Below, one piece after another: positions 9,138-18,600 of a stretch of DNA of 64,000 nt. The position numbers and the translations under genes are program-made. Below the pieces are notes generated by a model. The model saw only the letters and a program-made list of their open reading frames with translations. It did no database searches and was not told the origin of the DNA. Origin of the DNA: an uncultured Agathobacter sp. (GTDB lineage: Bacteria; Bacillota; Clostridia; Lachnospirales; Lachnospiraceae); assembly GCA_934358675.1 (NCBI GenBank), contig CAKRKX010000001.1:1-64000 (forward strand), in the 5' to 3' direction. How positions within the stretch are numbered: the stretch's first letter is position 1; each line of letters begins with the position of its first letter.

Positions 9138-10451
9138 ATGAAAACAGAGGTATTAATTGTGGGAAGTGGATGCTCCGGTTTGTACTGTGCATTGCAGCTT
9201 CCGAGAGACAAAAAGATTACGATCATTACGAAAGCGGATGTGCCGAGCAGCGACTCTTATCTGGCGCAGGGCGGCATCTGTATGCTGAAAAATGATGCGG
9301 ACTACGACAGTTATTTTGAGGATACAATGAAAGCAGGCCATTACGAGAATGATAAGGAGTCGGTCGACATTATGATCCGCTCCTCACAGGATGTGGTTAA
9401 GGATCTTCTTTCTTATGATGTTGATTTCGCGAGAGATGAAAAAGGCGCGCTTGCGTTCACAAGAGAGGGAGCGCATTCGGATAAGAGAATCCTTTTCCAT
9501 GAGGATATTACGGGTGAGGAGATTACGAGCAAACTTTGGGCGGCAGTGCAGAAACTGGAGAATGTGACGATCCTCGAGTATACAATGATGGTTGATATTG
9601 TGGAGAAAGATAATGTCTGCTACGGCGCGGTCATTCGAAAAGCGGACGGTAGCGTTGAGGCGGTGGAAGCAGATGAAACCGTGTGGGCATGCGGCGGAAT
9701 CGGAGGATTATATCGTCATTCAACAAATTTCCGACATTTGACAGGCGATGCGCTTGCGCTGTCTCTGATGCATGGCGTGAAGCTAAAGGATATTAATTAT
9801 GTGCAGATCCATCCGACTACGCTCTTTTCGGAGCATGAGGAGGATCGGAGTTTTCTGATTTCGGAGTCGGTACGTGGCGAGGGCGCAAAGCTTTATAACA
9901 AAAAAGGCGAGCGTTTTGTCAATGAACTGTTACCGCGTGATCTTCTGACGGAAGCAATCTATGAGCAGATGAAAAAGGATCACAGTGATTATGTATGGGA
10001 GGATTTAAGAACGATTCCGGAAGCGGAATTGCACACGCATTTTCCGAATATTGTGGAACATTGCCGACAGATGGGCTATGATGTTACAAAAGAATGCATC
10101 CCGGTTGTTCCGGCACAACATTATTTTATGGGCGGTGTATGGGTGGACCATGAGAGTCACACTTCGATGGCACATCTGTATGCAGTCGGAGAGACGGCTT
10201 GCAACGGCGTGCACGGACGAAATCGTCTGGCAAGTAATTCATTGCTGGAAAGTCTTGTGTTTGCAAAGCGTGCGGCGAAGAAGATGGCAAGACAGGAAGA
10301 GGCGCCACTTACGGATGCACAGGAAATTTTTGCACAGATTCAGATGAAAGACTATGAGGATGAGACCGGATTACAGAAGAAATACCAGAATGCGGTTCGT
10401 AAAGCCATAAAAGAAGCTGACCTCAGGATGAATGCAGCCAGGACTGCATAG
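9138..10451 (+). CDS. nadB: L-aspartate oxidase
   Basis: About 437 residues. Residues 1-25 hold the FAD Rossmann motif (VLIVGSGCSGLYCAL). SYLAQGGICML and the C-terminal HGRNRLASNSLLESLVFAKRAA are characteristic of NadB. It oxidises aspartate to iminoaspartate, the first step of de novo NAD synthesis. It is shorter than the E. coli enzyme (about 540 aa) because the C-terminal helical part is reduced. ATG 9138 is chosen because the FAD motif starts directly after it; the frame also reaches up to 9099. The usual partner nadA is not adjacent; nadC follows after a 239-bp gap. Confidence 0.9.
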   Translation: MKTEVLIVGSGCSGLYCALQLPRDKKITIITKADVPSSDSYLAQGGICMLKNDADYDSYFEDTMKAGHYENDKESVDIMIRSSQDVVKDLLSYDVDFARDEKGALAFTREGAHSDKRILFHEDITGEEITSKLWAAVQKLENVTILEYTMMVDIVEKDNVCYGAVIRKADGSVEAVEADETVWACGGIGGLYRHSTNFRHLTGDALALSLMHGVKLKDINYVQIHPTTLFSEHEEDRSFLISESVRGEGAKLYNKKGERFVNELLPRDLLTEAIYEQMKKDHSDYVWEDLRTIPEAELHTHFPNIVEHCRQMGYDVTKECIPVVPAQHYFMGGVWVDHESHTSMAHLYAVGETACNGVHGRNRLASNSLLESLVFAKRAAKKMARQEEAPLTDAQEIFAQIQMKDYEDETGLQKKYQNAVRKAIKEADLRMNAARTA

Positions 10452-10690
10452 TTATTAGGTCTTGAAATGTACAATCCGTGGTAAGGTATATAAAAATAGA
10501 GACAAAAATATAGATGATAGGAAAAGGAAGAATCTGTTTCGTATTGACGTATATAAGGCATGTGTGCATGAATATGGAACACGAGTTGTGAAATCGTGAT
10601 ATGATGAAGCTGGCTGATGCCTGCGTAGGTCATCAAGCTCTCACTTGGTGACATGATACAAAACGGGATGAAGAATAGAAGGAGAAAATT
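10452..10690 (+). other. Intergenic region nadB-nadC, no gene seen
   Basis: 239 bp without a convincing reading frame. Weak inverted segments and a TTGACG-like box near 10544 are visible, but no convincing -10 sits at the right distance. No nadA remnant was recognised. Confidence 0.5.
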
Positions 10691-11548
10691 ATGTACGACC
10701 AGGTAACAATGAAATTAAATGTAGATCCGTTAATTCTCGGAGCATTAAAAGAAGATATAACAAGTGAGGATGTATCGACAAACAGTGTGATGCCGCATCC
10801 GCAGGCAGGTGAAGTCGATCTCATCTGTAAGCAGGACGGAATCATCTGCGGATTGCAGGTGTTCGAACGCGTTTTTACATTACTGGATGAGGCAACAAAG
10901 GTAGAATTCTTTGTACAGGATGGCGAGGCGGTAAAAGCGGGACAGCTGATGGCAAAAGTTTATGGAGATATCAGAACTCTTTTGTGCGGTGAGCGCACTG
11001 CGTTAAATTATTTGCAGAGAATGAGTGGTATTGCAACCTACACACATGAGGTGGCTTCGCTGCTTGCCGGAAGCAAGACAAAGCTTCTCGATACGAGAAA
11101 GACGACACCGAACAACCGAATTTTCGAGAAATACGCGGTTCGCACGGGCGGTGGTAACAATCATCGGTACAATCTTTCGGACGGTGTGCTGCTCAAGGAT
11201 AATCATATCGGAGCCGCAGGCGGCGTGAAAGAAGCCATTGCTGCGGCAAAGGAATATGCGCCTTTTGTAAGAAAAATCGAAGTGGAAGTGGAAACGCAGG
11301 AGATGGTCGAGGCGGCTGTTGAGGCAGGCGCGGACATCATAATGCTGGACAACATGGACACGGAGGCTTTGAAGAAAGCCATCGCTTTCATCGACGGACG
11401 TGCGGAAATCGAAGTATCCGGAAATGTGACAAAAGAAAACATTGCAAGACTGGTCGATCTTGGTGTAGACTTTATATCAAGCGGAGCACTCACACATTCT
11501 GCTCCGATCATGGATATTTCATTGAAAAATCTGCATCCTGTGGATTAG
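10691..11548 (+). CDS. nadC: Nicotinate-nucleotide diphosphorylase (carboxylating)
   Basis: 285 residues, usual length for quinolinate phosphoribosyltransferase. Visible motifs: LCGERTALNYLQRMSGIAT, LDTRKTTP and the GGGNNHRYNLSDGVLLKDNH region lining the quinolinate/PRPP site, then the barrel segment EVSGNVTKENIARL. It makes nicotinate mononucleotide from quinolinate. AGAAGGAG precedes the ATG. The repressor gene follows within about 25 bp, so they are probably co-transcribed. Confidence 0.95.
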   Translation: MYDQVTMKLNVDPLILGALKEDITSEDVSTNSVMPHPQAGEVDLICKQDGIICGLQVFERVFTLLDEATKVEFFVQDGEAVKAGQLMAKVYGDIRTLLCGERTALNYLQRMSGIATYTHEVASLLAGSKTKLLDTRKTTPNNRIFEKYAVRTGGGNNHRYNLSDGVLLKDNHIGAAGGVKEAIAAAKEYAPFVRKIEVEVETQEMVEAAVEAGADIIMLDNMDTEALKKAIAFIDGRAEIEVSGNVTKENIARLVDLGVDFISSGALTHSAPIMDISLKNLHPVD

Positions 11549-11573
11549 AGGAAAGGTGGTAGGATTCTCGGTT

Positions 11574-12125
11574 ATGAGTGGGGAAGAGAGACGTGAAAAA
11601 ATAGTAGAGTTGTTGATATCGGGTACGAAACCGATTCCCGGGGTGGCGTTGGCGAAACAGTTTGATGTCAGTCGGCAGGTGATCGTGCAGGATATTGCGC
11701 TGATTCGCGCGAACGGAATGAATATTTTTTCGACAAACCGGGGATATCTGATCCAGAAAGATTCTGTTGTAAGCCGAGTGTTTAAAGTATTTCACGAGGA
11801 TGATGACGTGGAGAAGGAGCTTACTGCGATCGTGGATCTTGGAGGAATTATCGAGGATGTGTTTGTATACCACAAAGTATATGGGGTACTTCGTGCGGAG
11901 ATGAACCTTAAGTCCCGCATGGATATCAAACGATATATGCAGGAGATCGCAACCGGAAAATCAAGTCTTCTTATGAATGTTACATCAGGATTTCATTATC
12001 ATACGGTTCTCGCCGACAATGAGGAAATCCTTGATATGATTCAGGAGGAACTTGGTAGATTGGGATTCCTTGCAAAGCTGCAGGATTATGAACCGGTGGA
12101 TTTTTGGAGTAAAAAACAGGCATAA
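11574..12125 (+). CDS. niaR: NiaR-type niacin-responsive repressor (HTH + 3H domain)
   Basis: About 183 residues. An N-terminal winged HTH_11 domain (REKIVELLISGTKPIPGVAL, then VSRQVIVQDIALIRANG) is followed by a 3H domain whose metal/ligand histidines include those in VYHKVYG and GFHYHTVL. The family represses NAD synthesis and niacin uptake genes when niacin is available. Its position directly after nadBC supports autoregulated control of this cluster. ATG 11574 is chosen; the frame extends to GTG 11556, which has no spacing from the upstream purine run. A terminator follows. Confidence 0.85.
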   Translation: MSGEERREKIVELLISGTKPIPGVALAKQFDVSRQVIVQDIALIRANGMNIFSTNRGYLIQKDSVVSRVFKVFHEDDDVEKELTAIVDLGGIIEDVFVYHKVYGVLRAEMNLKSRMDIKRYMQEIATGKSSLLMNVTSGFHYHTVLADNEEILDMIQEELGRLGFLAKLQDYEPVDFWSKKQA

Positions 12126-12136
12126 TAACGGGAATG

Positions 12137-12172
12137 GGTGTGAGATTCTGGTTCGAATTTCACACCTTTTTT
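12137..12172 (+). terminator. Terminator of the nadB-nadC-niaR unit
   Basis: GGTGTGAGATT pairs with AATTTCACACC (one G-U-type mismatch) and is followed by six T. Confidence 0.85.
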
Positions 12173-12205
12173 AGATGTTTTTGGTTTGACAGAAGGAGAA
12201 ATTAT

Positions 12206-12940
12206 ATGAAGTGCGCTTTGGCAGCAATGGGATTTATAAATGGGAATGTGACACATAATAAAACTGTAATCTTGGAAACGATGCAAAGATACGCATCGAA
12301 AGCGGATATTGTTGTATTTGGGGAAGCTTTTCTGCAAGGTTTTTATGCGGCAAATTTTGATGTGGCACATGATGAAAAAGTAGCAATCCGTCAGGATGAT
12401 CTAGTCATTGAGGAAATCCGGGAGGCAGCGAAAGAAAATCAGATTGCGGTGTCATTCGGTTTTGTGGAAAAAAGCGGAGAATTCTTTTACAGCTCGCAGA
12501 TTACAATTGACGCGCAGGGAAATATAATTGATCTTTATCGAAGAGTCTCACCGGGATGGAAACTGCCGGAAGCCAACGTGCAATATCGTGAGGGTCCGGG
12601 ATTTCATGTGTTTACCTACATGCAACAAAAAATCGCTGTCGGTTTGTGCGGAGATCTGTGGTTTGATGAAAATGTGAACGAAATGAAACAATTACATCCA
12701 GATTTGATTTTCTGGCCGGTGTATACGGATTTTAATTATCAGGAATGGAATACATCGGCAAAATATGAATATGCACAGCAGGCAGGAAAAATCGGCGGAA
12801 AAATATTGTATGTGAATTCGGTATGTGCGGACCGCGAATTCGAGGATGTTGCACGAGGCGGCGCTGTCTTTTTTGAGGATGGGAAGATTCGAAGGGAAAT
12901 CCCTTCCGGACAGGAAGGTGTACTTATAGTTGAGGTATAG
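12206..12940 (+). CDS. Carbon-nitrogen hydrolase (nitrilase superfamily)
   Basis: 244 residues. The nitrilase Glu is E40 (VVFGEAFLQG) and the nucleophile is C148 (VGLCGDLWF). The segment that normally supplies the catalytic Lys reads LYRRVSPGWK, with Arg112-Arg113 at the usual YRK position and Lys119 six residues on. Members hydrolyse amides such as omega-amides or N-carbamoyl compounds; the substrate here is unknown. AGAAGGAGAAATTAT before ATG 12206 fixes the start, although the frame is open further upstream through the terminator. It stands alone between a terminator and a new promoter. Confidence 0.75.
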   Translation: MKCALAAMGFINGNVTHNKTVILETMQRYASKADIVVFGEAFLQGFYAANFDVAHDEKVAIRQDDLVIEEIREAAKENQIAVSFGFVEKSGEFFYSSQITIDAQGNIIDLYRRVSPGWKLPEANVQYREGPGFHVFTYMQQKIAVGLCGDLWFDENVNEMKQLHPDLIFWPVYTDFNYQEWNTSAKYEYAQQAGKIGGKILYVNSVCADREFEDVARGGAVFFEDGKIRREIPSGQEGVLIVEV

Positions 12941-12959
12941 AGCGAAAATTACCATTTAT

Positions 12960-12989
12960 TTGACACCGCTATTGCAGGAATGCTATACT
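12960..12989 (+). promoter_or_regulatory. Sigma-A promoter of the DUF4190 gene
   Basis: TTGACA (12960-12965), 18-bp spacer, TATACT (12984-12989) preceded by TGC, an extended -10. Confidence 0.8.
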
Positions 12990-13029
12990 TTGACTAATCA
13001 TCACAACTGTTTTTAGGAGGAGAATGAAA

Positions 13030-13863
13030 ATGAGTGACGAATTTATGAATGGAGTCGGTGGCGAACCGGGGAATACAAATGATCAGCCGCAGACTTACGA
13101 TGCACCGGAGAGTGTGAGCGAAACAACGCAGACATACGATCAGCCGGAGAGCACAAGTGAGGGCACACAGACATACGGCGAGCCGCAGAGTACTGCTTCC
13201 TACTATTCGAAGCCGGATTACAGCGGACCACAGTATGATCCGAACAATCTTGGCAAGCCGGATTACAGCCAGATGAATTACAATCAGATGGGCAGCGACT
13301 ACAGTCAGGCAAATTACAACCAGAATCCGAACAGTTATGGTCAGACGAGTTACAGCCAGAACCAGAACAACTACGGTCAGGCAAACTATAATCAGAACAA
13401 TTACGGACAGAACGCGTATGGTCAGGCAAACTACAACCAGAATCCGAGTGGTTACGGACAGCCGAACTATAACCAGAATGGATATGGTCAGCAGCCGTAC
13501 AACCAGACACCGTACGGACAGCCGTATCAGCCTGGTATGGCAACGAAGAGCGATTCGACGGGATTCGGTATCGCATCCCTTGTACTCGGAATTATTTCCA
13601 TTTTCACGTTCTTCTGCTGTATCAACTACATTCTGGCGATCATTGCAATCATTCTCGGTATCGTGCAGATCGTCAAGAGTTCCCACAAGGGACTTGCAAT
13701 CGGTGGTATCATTACAGCGCTCATCTCCATCGTCGGTGCGACCGTTTTCTGGGTACTGATCGGCAGTGCAGATCTTGATTCCACGGATCCGGATTCCATC
13801 CGAAATTACATGGATGAATATCTGCAGGAGTATAATATGGAGCCGGACAGCGACGCATTCTAA
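13030..13863 (+). CDS. DUF4190-type membrane protein with Y/N/Q/G-rich repeat region
   Basis: About 277 residues. Residues 1-175 are hydrophilic and repetitive, with many copies of YGQANYNQN-like and YSQ units and almost no hydrophobic residues. Residues about 180-240 form two membrane helices (SLVLGIISIFTFFCC..ILAIIAIILGIVQIV and GLAIGGIITALISIVGATVFWVLIG) typical of DUF4190. A short acidic tail follows. Function unknown; the repeat part is presumably cytoplasmic and disordered. AGGAGG lies 9 bp before ATG 13030 and only 3 bp before ATG 13024, so the second is preferred. The kinase gene begins only about 20 bp after the stop. Confidence 0.75.
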   Translation: MSDEFMNGVGGEPGNTNDQPQTYDAPESVSETTQTYDQPESTSEGTQTYGEPQSTASYYSKPDYSGPQYDPNNLGKPDYSQMNYNQMGSDYSQANYNQNPNSYGQTSYSQNQNNYGQANYNQNNYGQNAYGQANYNQNPSGYGQPNYNQNGYGQQPYNQTPYGQPYQPGMATKSDSTGFGIASLVLGIISIFTFFCCINYILAIIAIILGIVQIVKSSHKGLAIGGIITALISIVGATVFWVLIGSADLDSTDPDSIRNYMDEYLQEYNMEPDSDAF

Positions 13864-13883
13864 TTGTGTCGGACAGTGGTGAA

Positions 13884-14480
13884 ATGAACGAATCGAAGCG
13901 TATGGCGGAGGAAATCATCCGCCTGATTGAAAAAAGCGTGTGTGATCACGAGCCGATGCTTGTTGCCATCGACGGGCGGTGTGCATCGGGAAAGACGACC
14001 GTTGCCGCTCTCGTTGCGGCGAAGCTGGGGTGCGATGTGATCCACATGGATGATTTCTTTTTACAAATGAACCAAAGAACACCCGCGCGGCTTTCGGAGC
14101 CGGGCGGGAATGTTGATTATGAGCGGGTTGGGGCAGAAGTGCTTCAACCCGCAAAACATGGTCTGCCGGTTGTGTATCGAAAGTTTGATTGCAGCAGAAT
14201 GGATTTCGGGGACGAGGTAACACTGATACCGAAAAAGTATCTGCTGGTGGAGGGTGCATACAGTTGCCATCCGAAGCTGCGCGATTATTTTGATCTGCAC
14301 ATTTTTATGACGATCGATGCGGATGCGCAGATGGCGCGGATCAGAGAGAGAAACGGAAACGAGCGTGCACAGATGTTTCGGGATCGCTGGATCCCGCTTG
14401 AGGAAACATACATCCGGGAATGCAGGGTGCGGGAATGCTGTGCGATATCCCTGCAGGAAGATACTGCGTGTGATGTATGA
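13884..14480 (+). CDS. P-loop kinase of the uridine kinase/AAA type
   Basis: About 198 residues. The Walker A motif is GRCASGKTT near residue 27, followed by VIHMDDFFLQ (substrate-binding DDF as in uridine/phosphoribulokinase-like enzymes), then LVEGAYSCHP and a lid RIRERNGNERAQMFRDRWIPLEE. This suggests a nucleoside or small-metabolite kinase; the substrate is not clear. The start is uncertain: GTG 13866 or ATG 13884, neither with a strong ribosome-binding site, which suggests coupling to the DUF4190 gene. The 3' end overlaps the next gene slightly. Confidence 0.7.
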   Translation: MNESKRMAEEIIRLIEKSVCDHEPMLVAIDGRCASGKTTVAALVAAKLGCDVIHMDDFFLQMNQRTPARLSEPGGNVDYERVGAEVLQPAKHGLPVVYRKFDCSRMDFGDEVTLIPKKYLLVEGAYSCHPKLRDYFDLHIFMTIDADAQMARIRERNGNERAQMFRDRWIPLEETYIRECRVRECCAISLQEDTACDV

Positions 14481-15300
14481 TAGAAGAGGATTGTACACAG
14501 AAAAAGTAATGTATCAAATGGAAGAAGAAAACCTGCTGTTTTCGCAGGTCGAAAAAGAGCAGGGATTAAGGGAGTATGCAGTGTCGATCAAGAAAAAAAT
14601 CATGGACATGCTGTACAAATATAAATATGTAGAAAAGTATCTGACCGATGATATTTTCCAGACACAGACGATGCTTCTGGCTTCGCTTGCGATGAACATT
14701 GCGGCTGCAGCGTTTAAGTTTGCGATGGGCATGTGGTTCGGGTCGAAGTGGCTGATCACAGTGTCACTCTATTTTATGGCGTTGTCGGCGATGCGTCTGC
14801 TTCTTCTAAACAGGGAGCGCAAGAGTAAGAGGCTGGAGACTCCGGATCACAAGAGGCTGTATGATCTGAAAAGCTACCGTGCCTGCGGATTTCTTGTTTT
14901 TCTCATGAACCTGTTTGTGGGCGGAATGATCGTGCAGATGATCGTGGACAATGAGGGCTACGATTATCCGGGAATCATGCTGTATCTGATCGGTTTATTT
15001 GCAATCGCCAATTTTGCAAACGCGATCTACAATGTCAGAAAATACTGGCATATTTACAATCCGATGATCTCTGCGGCAAAGCGACTGAGTTTCTCCACAG
15101 CGATGGTTCTTCTGTATACGTTGCAGACTTCCGCGCTTGCCCGGTTCGGTGATAATCATGAGCAGCTCAGACGACTGTTAAACTCGGTGTCGGGAGCGGT
15201 CGTGGAACTCGTGCTTTTTACGATGGCACTTCTTATGATCATACGATCGAATCAGGAAATGCGAAAGTTAAAGCATCTTGAGGAAAATCAAGGCAAATAG
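14473..15300 (+). CDS. Uncharacterised multi-pass membrane protein
   Basis: About 275 residues from ATG 14473; a later start at 14509 is possible. Neither has a strong ribosome-binding site, but 14473 overlaps the kinase stop and would be coupled. After a charged N-terminus of about 60 residues come roughly six hydrophobic segments: TMLLASLAMNIAAAAFKFAMG, LITVSLYFMALSAMRLLLL, GFLVFLMNLFVGGMIVQMI, IMLYLIGLFAIANFANAIY, STAMVLLYTLQTSAL and ELVLFTMALLMII. The C-terminus is charged. I do not recognise the family and propose no function. Confidence 0.65.
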   Translation: MYDRRGLYTEKVMYQMEEENLLFSQVEKEQGLREYAVSIKKKIMDMLYKYKYVEKYLTDDIFQTQTMLLASLAMNIAAAAFKFAMGMWFGSKWLITVSLYFMALSAMRLLLLNRERKSKRLETPDHKRLYDLKSYRACGFLVFLMNLFVGGMIVQMIVDNEGYDYPGIMLYLIGLFAIANFANAIYNVRKYWHIYNPMISAAKRLSFSTAMVLLYTLQTSALARFGDNHEQLRRLLNSVSGAVVELVLFTMALLMIIRSNQEMRKLKHLEENQGK

Positions 15301-15304
15301 ACAC

Positions 15305-15333
15305 TTGACATTCAAAAAAAACCTTACTATACT
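15305..15333 (+). promoter_or_regulatory. Promoter of the ileS leader
   Basis: TTGACA (15305-15310), 17-bp spacer, TATACT (15328-15333). The start near 15340 gives a leader of about 300 nt. Confidence 0.85.
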
Positions 15334-15339
15334 TAAGAA

Positions 15340-15616
15340 CAAAGACAAAAACGATGACGAAGACAGTAACTGTAATACGAACGTCACAGAGAGCCGCGAG
15401 GGTGGGAACCGGCACAAGTAATCTTACAGTGAACATCACTTCCGAGTTGCGGATCGAAAGTCAGACATATTGTGGCGAGTAGAGTCCGACGCTTTTTCCA
15501 CGTTACGGAAACGAAGTATGCAAATCCTGAGTCAGGATTTAAGTACATGGTAATCAGGTGGTATAACGTGCGCCCGCGTCCTAATTACTGGATGCGGGCT
15601 TTCTTTTATTTATTAT
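15340..15616 (+). ncRNA. T-box riboswitch (isoleucine) upstream of ileS
   Basis: The leader holds the parts of a T-box: a long stem I with AGAG bulge-type and GGGTGGGAACC segments, a specifier loop GTGAACATCACTTCCGAG with the Ile codon ATC at 15434-15436, and the conserved T-box AGGTGGTATAACG at 15556-15568, whose GGTG contacts the tRNA acceptor end. A terminator follows (GCCCGCGTCC paired with GGATGCGGGC, then a T-rich tract to 15616). Uncharged tRNA-Ile would favour the antiterminator and ileS expression. Specifier and downstream gene agree. Confidence 0.9.
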
Positions 15617-15647
15617 TGTTATTGTTATATTTTTCTAGGAGGCAATT

Positions 15648-18600
15648 ATGTACAACAAAGTTGATACGAACATGAACTTTGTCGACCGCGAGAAAGAAGT
15701 TGAAAAGTTCTGGCGTGAGAATGACATCTTTAAGAAATCCATGGAGAACCGCAAAGAAGGTGAGACTTACACGTTCTATGACGGACCGCCAACTGCCAAC
15801 GGTAAGCCGCATATCGGACACGTGTTAACCCGTGTTATCAAGGATATGATCCCGAGATACCAGACCATGAAGGGCAAATATGTTCCTCGTAAGGCAGGAT
15901 GGGATACGCACGGTCTTCCGGTTGAGCTGGAAGTCGAGAAGCTGCTCGGACTTAACGGTAAGGAGCAGATCGAAGAGTACGGTATGGAGCCTTTCATCAA
16001 GAAGTGTAAGGAATCCGTATGGAAATACAAAGGCATGTGGGAGGATTTTTCAGGAACGGTTGGTTTCTGGGCAGATATGGACAACCCATATGTTACCTAT
16101 GATGACAATTTCATCGAGTCTGAGTGGTGGGCACTTAAGACGATCTGGGATAAGAAGCTTCTGTACAAAGGATTTAAGATCGTACCTTACTGCCCACGCT
16201 GCGGAACTCCGCTTTCGTCCCAGGAGGTCGCACAGGGATACAAGACCGTCAAGGAGCGTTCTGCGATCGTTCGTTTCAAGGTTGTCGGAGAGGATGCTTA
16301 CTTCCTCGCATGGACCACAACTCCTCGGACACTTCCAAGCAACGTGGCACTCTGTGTGAACCCGGATGACACTTACATCAAGGTAAAAGCCGTAGACGGT
16401 TACACCTACTATCTGGCTGAGGCACTTGCCGACAAGGTACTTTCCCCACTTGCAAAGGAAGAGGGCGAGAAGGCTTATGAAGTGCTTGAGACCTACAAGG
16501 GAACCGATCTTGAGCATAAAGAGTACGAGCCTCTTTACGACTGCGCAAAGGTTGTTGCCGACAAGCAGCACAAGAAGGGCTTTTTCGTGACATGCGATAC
16601 TTACGTTACCATGACAGACGGTACCGGTATCGTTCATATCGCTCCTGCATTCGGTGAGGACGATGCGAACGTCGGACGTAACTATGATCTTCCGTTCGTA
16701 CAGTTTGTTAACGGCAAAGGCGAGCTGACCGAGGAGACTCCGTTTGCCGGCTTATTCGTAAAGAAAGCCGATCCTGAGGTGTTAAAGGATCTCGATGCAA
16801 GAGGACAGTTATACGATGCTCCGAAGTTTGAGCATGAGTATCCACACTGCTGGAGATGTGACACACCACTGATCTACTATGCAAGAGAGTCCTGGTTCAT
16901 CAAGATGACAGAGGTTCGTGATGACCTCGTTGCCAACAACAAGACCGTAAACTGGATTCCGAAGTCCATCGGTGAGGGACGTTTCGGAAACTGGCTTGAA
17001 AATATTCAGGACTGGGGTATCTCCCGTAACCGTTACTGGGGAACACCACTCAACATCTGGGAGTGTGAGGACTGCGGATGTCAGGAATCCATCGGAAGCC
17101 GTGCCGAGCTGGCTGAGCGTTCCGGCAATCCGGATGCTGCCAAAGTTGAACTGCACCGCCCATATATCGACGAAGTTACATTTAAATGTAATAAATGCGG
17201 TGGCACTATGAAGCGTGTACCGGAAGTTATCGACTGCTGGTTCGATTCCGGAGCAATGCCTTTTGCACAGCATCATTATCCGTTCGAGAACAAGGATCTG
17301 TTCGAGCAGCAGTTCCCGGCACAGTTCATCTCCGAGGCTGTTGACCAGACACGTGGATGGTTCTACTCTCTGATGGCAGAGTCGACACTGTTATTCAACA
17401 AGGCTCCTTATGAGAATGTTATCGTTCTCGGTCACGTACAGGATGAGAACGGACAGAAGATGTCTAAGTCCAAGGGTAATGCGGTCGATCCGTTCGACGC
17501 ACTCGAGAACTACGGAGCCGATGCGATCCGCTGGTATTTCTACATCAACAGTGCACCTTGGCTGCCGAACCGTTTCCACGGCAAGGCTGTACAGGAAGGA
17601 CAGCGCAAGTTCATGGGAACTCTCTGGAACACCTACGCATTCTTCGTACTGTATGCAAACATTGATAATTTTGATGCGACAAAGTATACACTCGACTACG
17701 ACAAGCTGACCGTTATGGATAAGTGGCTTCTGTCGAAGCTCAACTCCGCAGTTGCAGCAGTCGATGACAATTTAGGTAATTATCGTATTCCGGAAGCAGC
17801 ACGTGCGCTTGAGGAGTTCGTTGATGACATGAGTAACTGGTATGTCCGCCGCTCACGTGAGCGTTTCTGGGCAAAAGGCATGGAGCAGGATAAGATCAAT
17901 GCGTACATGACACTTTATACCGCTCTGGTTACGATCTCTAAGGCCGCAGCACCGATGATTCCGTTTATGACAGAGGATATCTATCGCAACCTTGTTTGCT
18001 CGATTGATCCTTCCGCACCGGAAAGCATCCATCTGTGTGATTTCCCGACCGTCGATGAGAAGATGGTCGACAAGGATCTTGAGAATGCGATGGATGAGGT
18101 ACTCAAGATCGTCGTTATGGGACGCGCGTGCCGTAACAGTGCCAACATCAAGAACCGTCAGCCGATCGGTCAGATGTATGTCAAGGCACCGGAAGCACTC
18201 AGTGACTTCTATGTTGACATTATCGCAGACGAGCTGAATGTGAAGAATGTGGCATTTACCGATGATGTGAGCAGCTATACCGATTACCAGTTCAAGCCGC
18301 AGCTTCGTACTGTAGGACCGAAGTACGGCAAGTACTTAAAGCAGATCCAGAGCGCGCTTGCAGAGCTGGACGGCAATAAGGCGATGGCAGAACTTAAGGC
18401 AAACGGAAGTCTGAAACTTGACAGTATTAGTGATGAGGTTGTATTATTAGAAGAAGATTTACTTATCACGATGACACAGGCAGAGGGCTTTGTGACCGAG
18501 GGGGATAACTATGTAACAGTAGTTATGGATACGAAGCTGACTCCGGAACTCATCGAGGAAGGCTTTGTCCGCGAGTTGATCAGTAAGATCCAGACGATGC

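Noticed and set aside
12994-13686. 230-codon minus-strand frame opposite the DUF4190 gene
   Set aside because: It is an Ile/Val/Arg-rich translation of the complementary low-complexity repeats; the plus-strand gene has a promoter and AGGAGG site.
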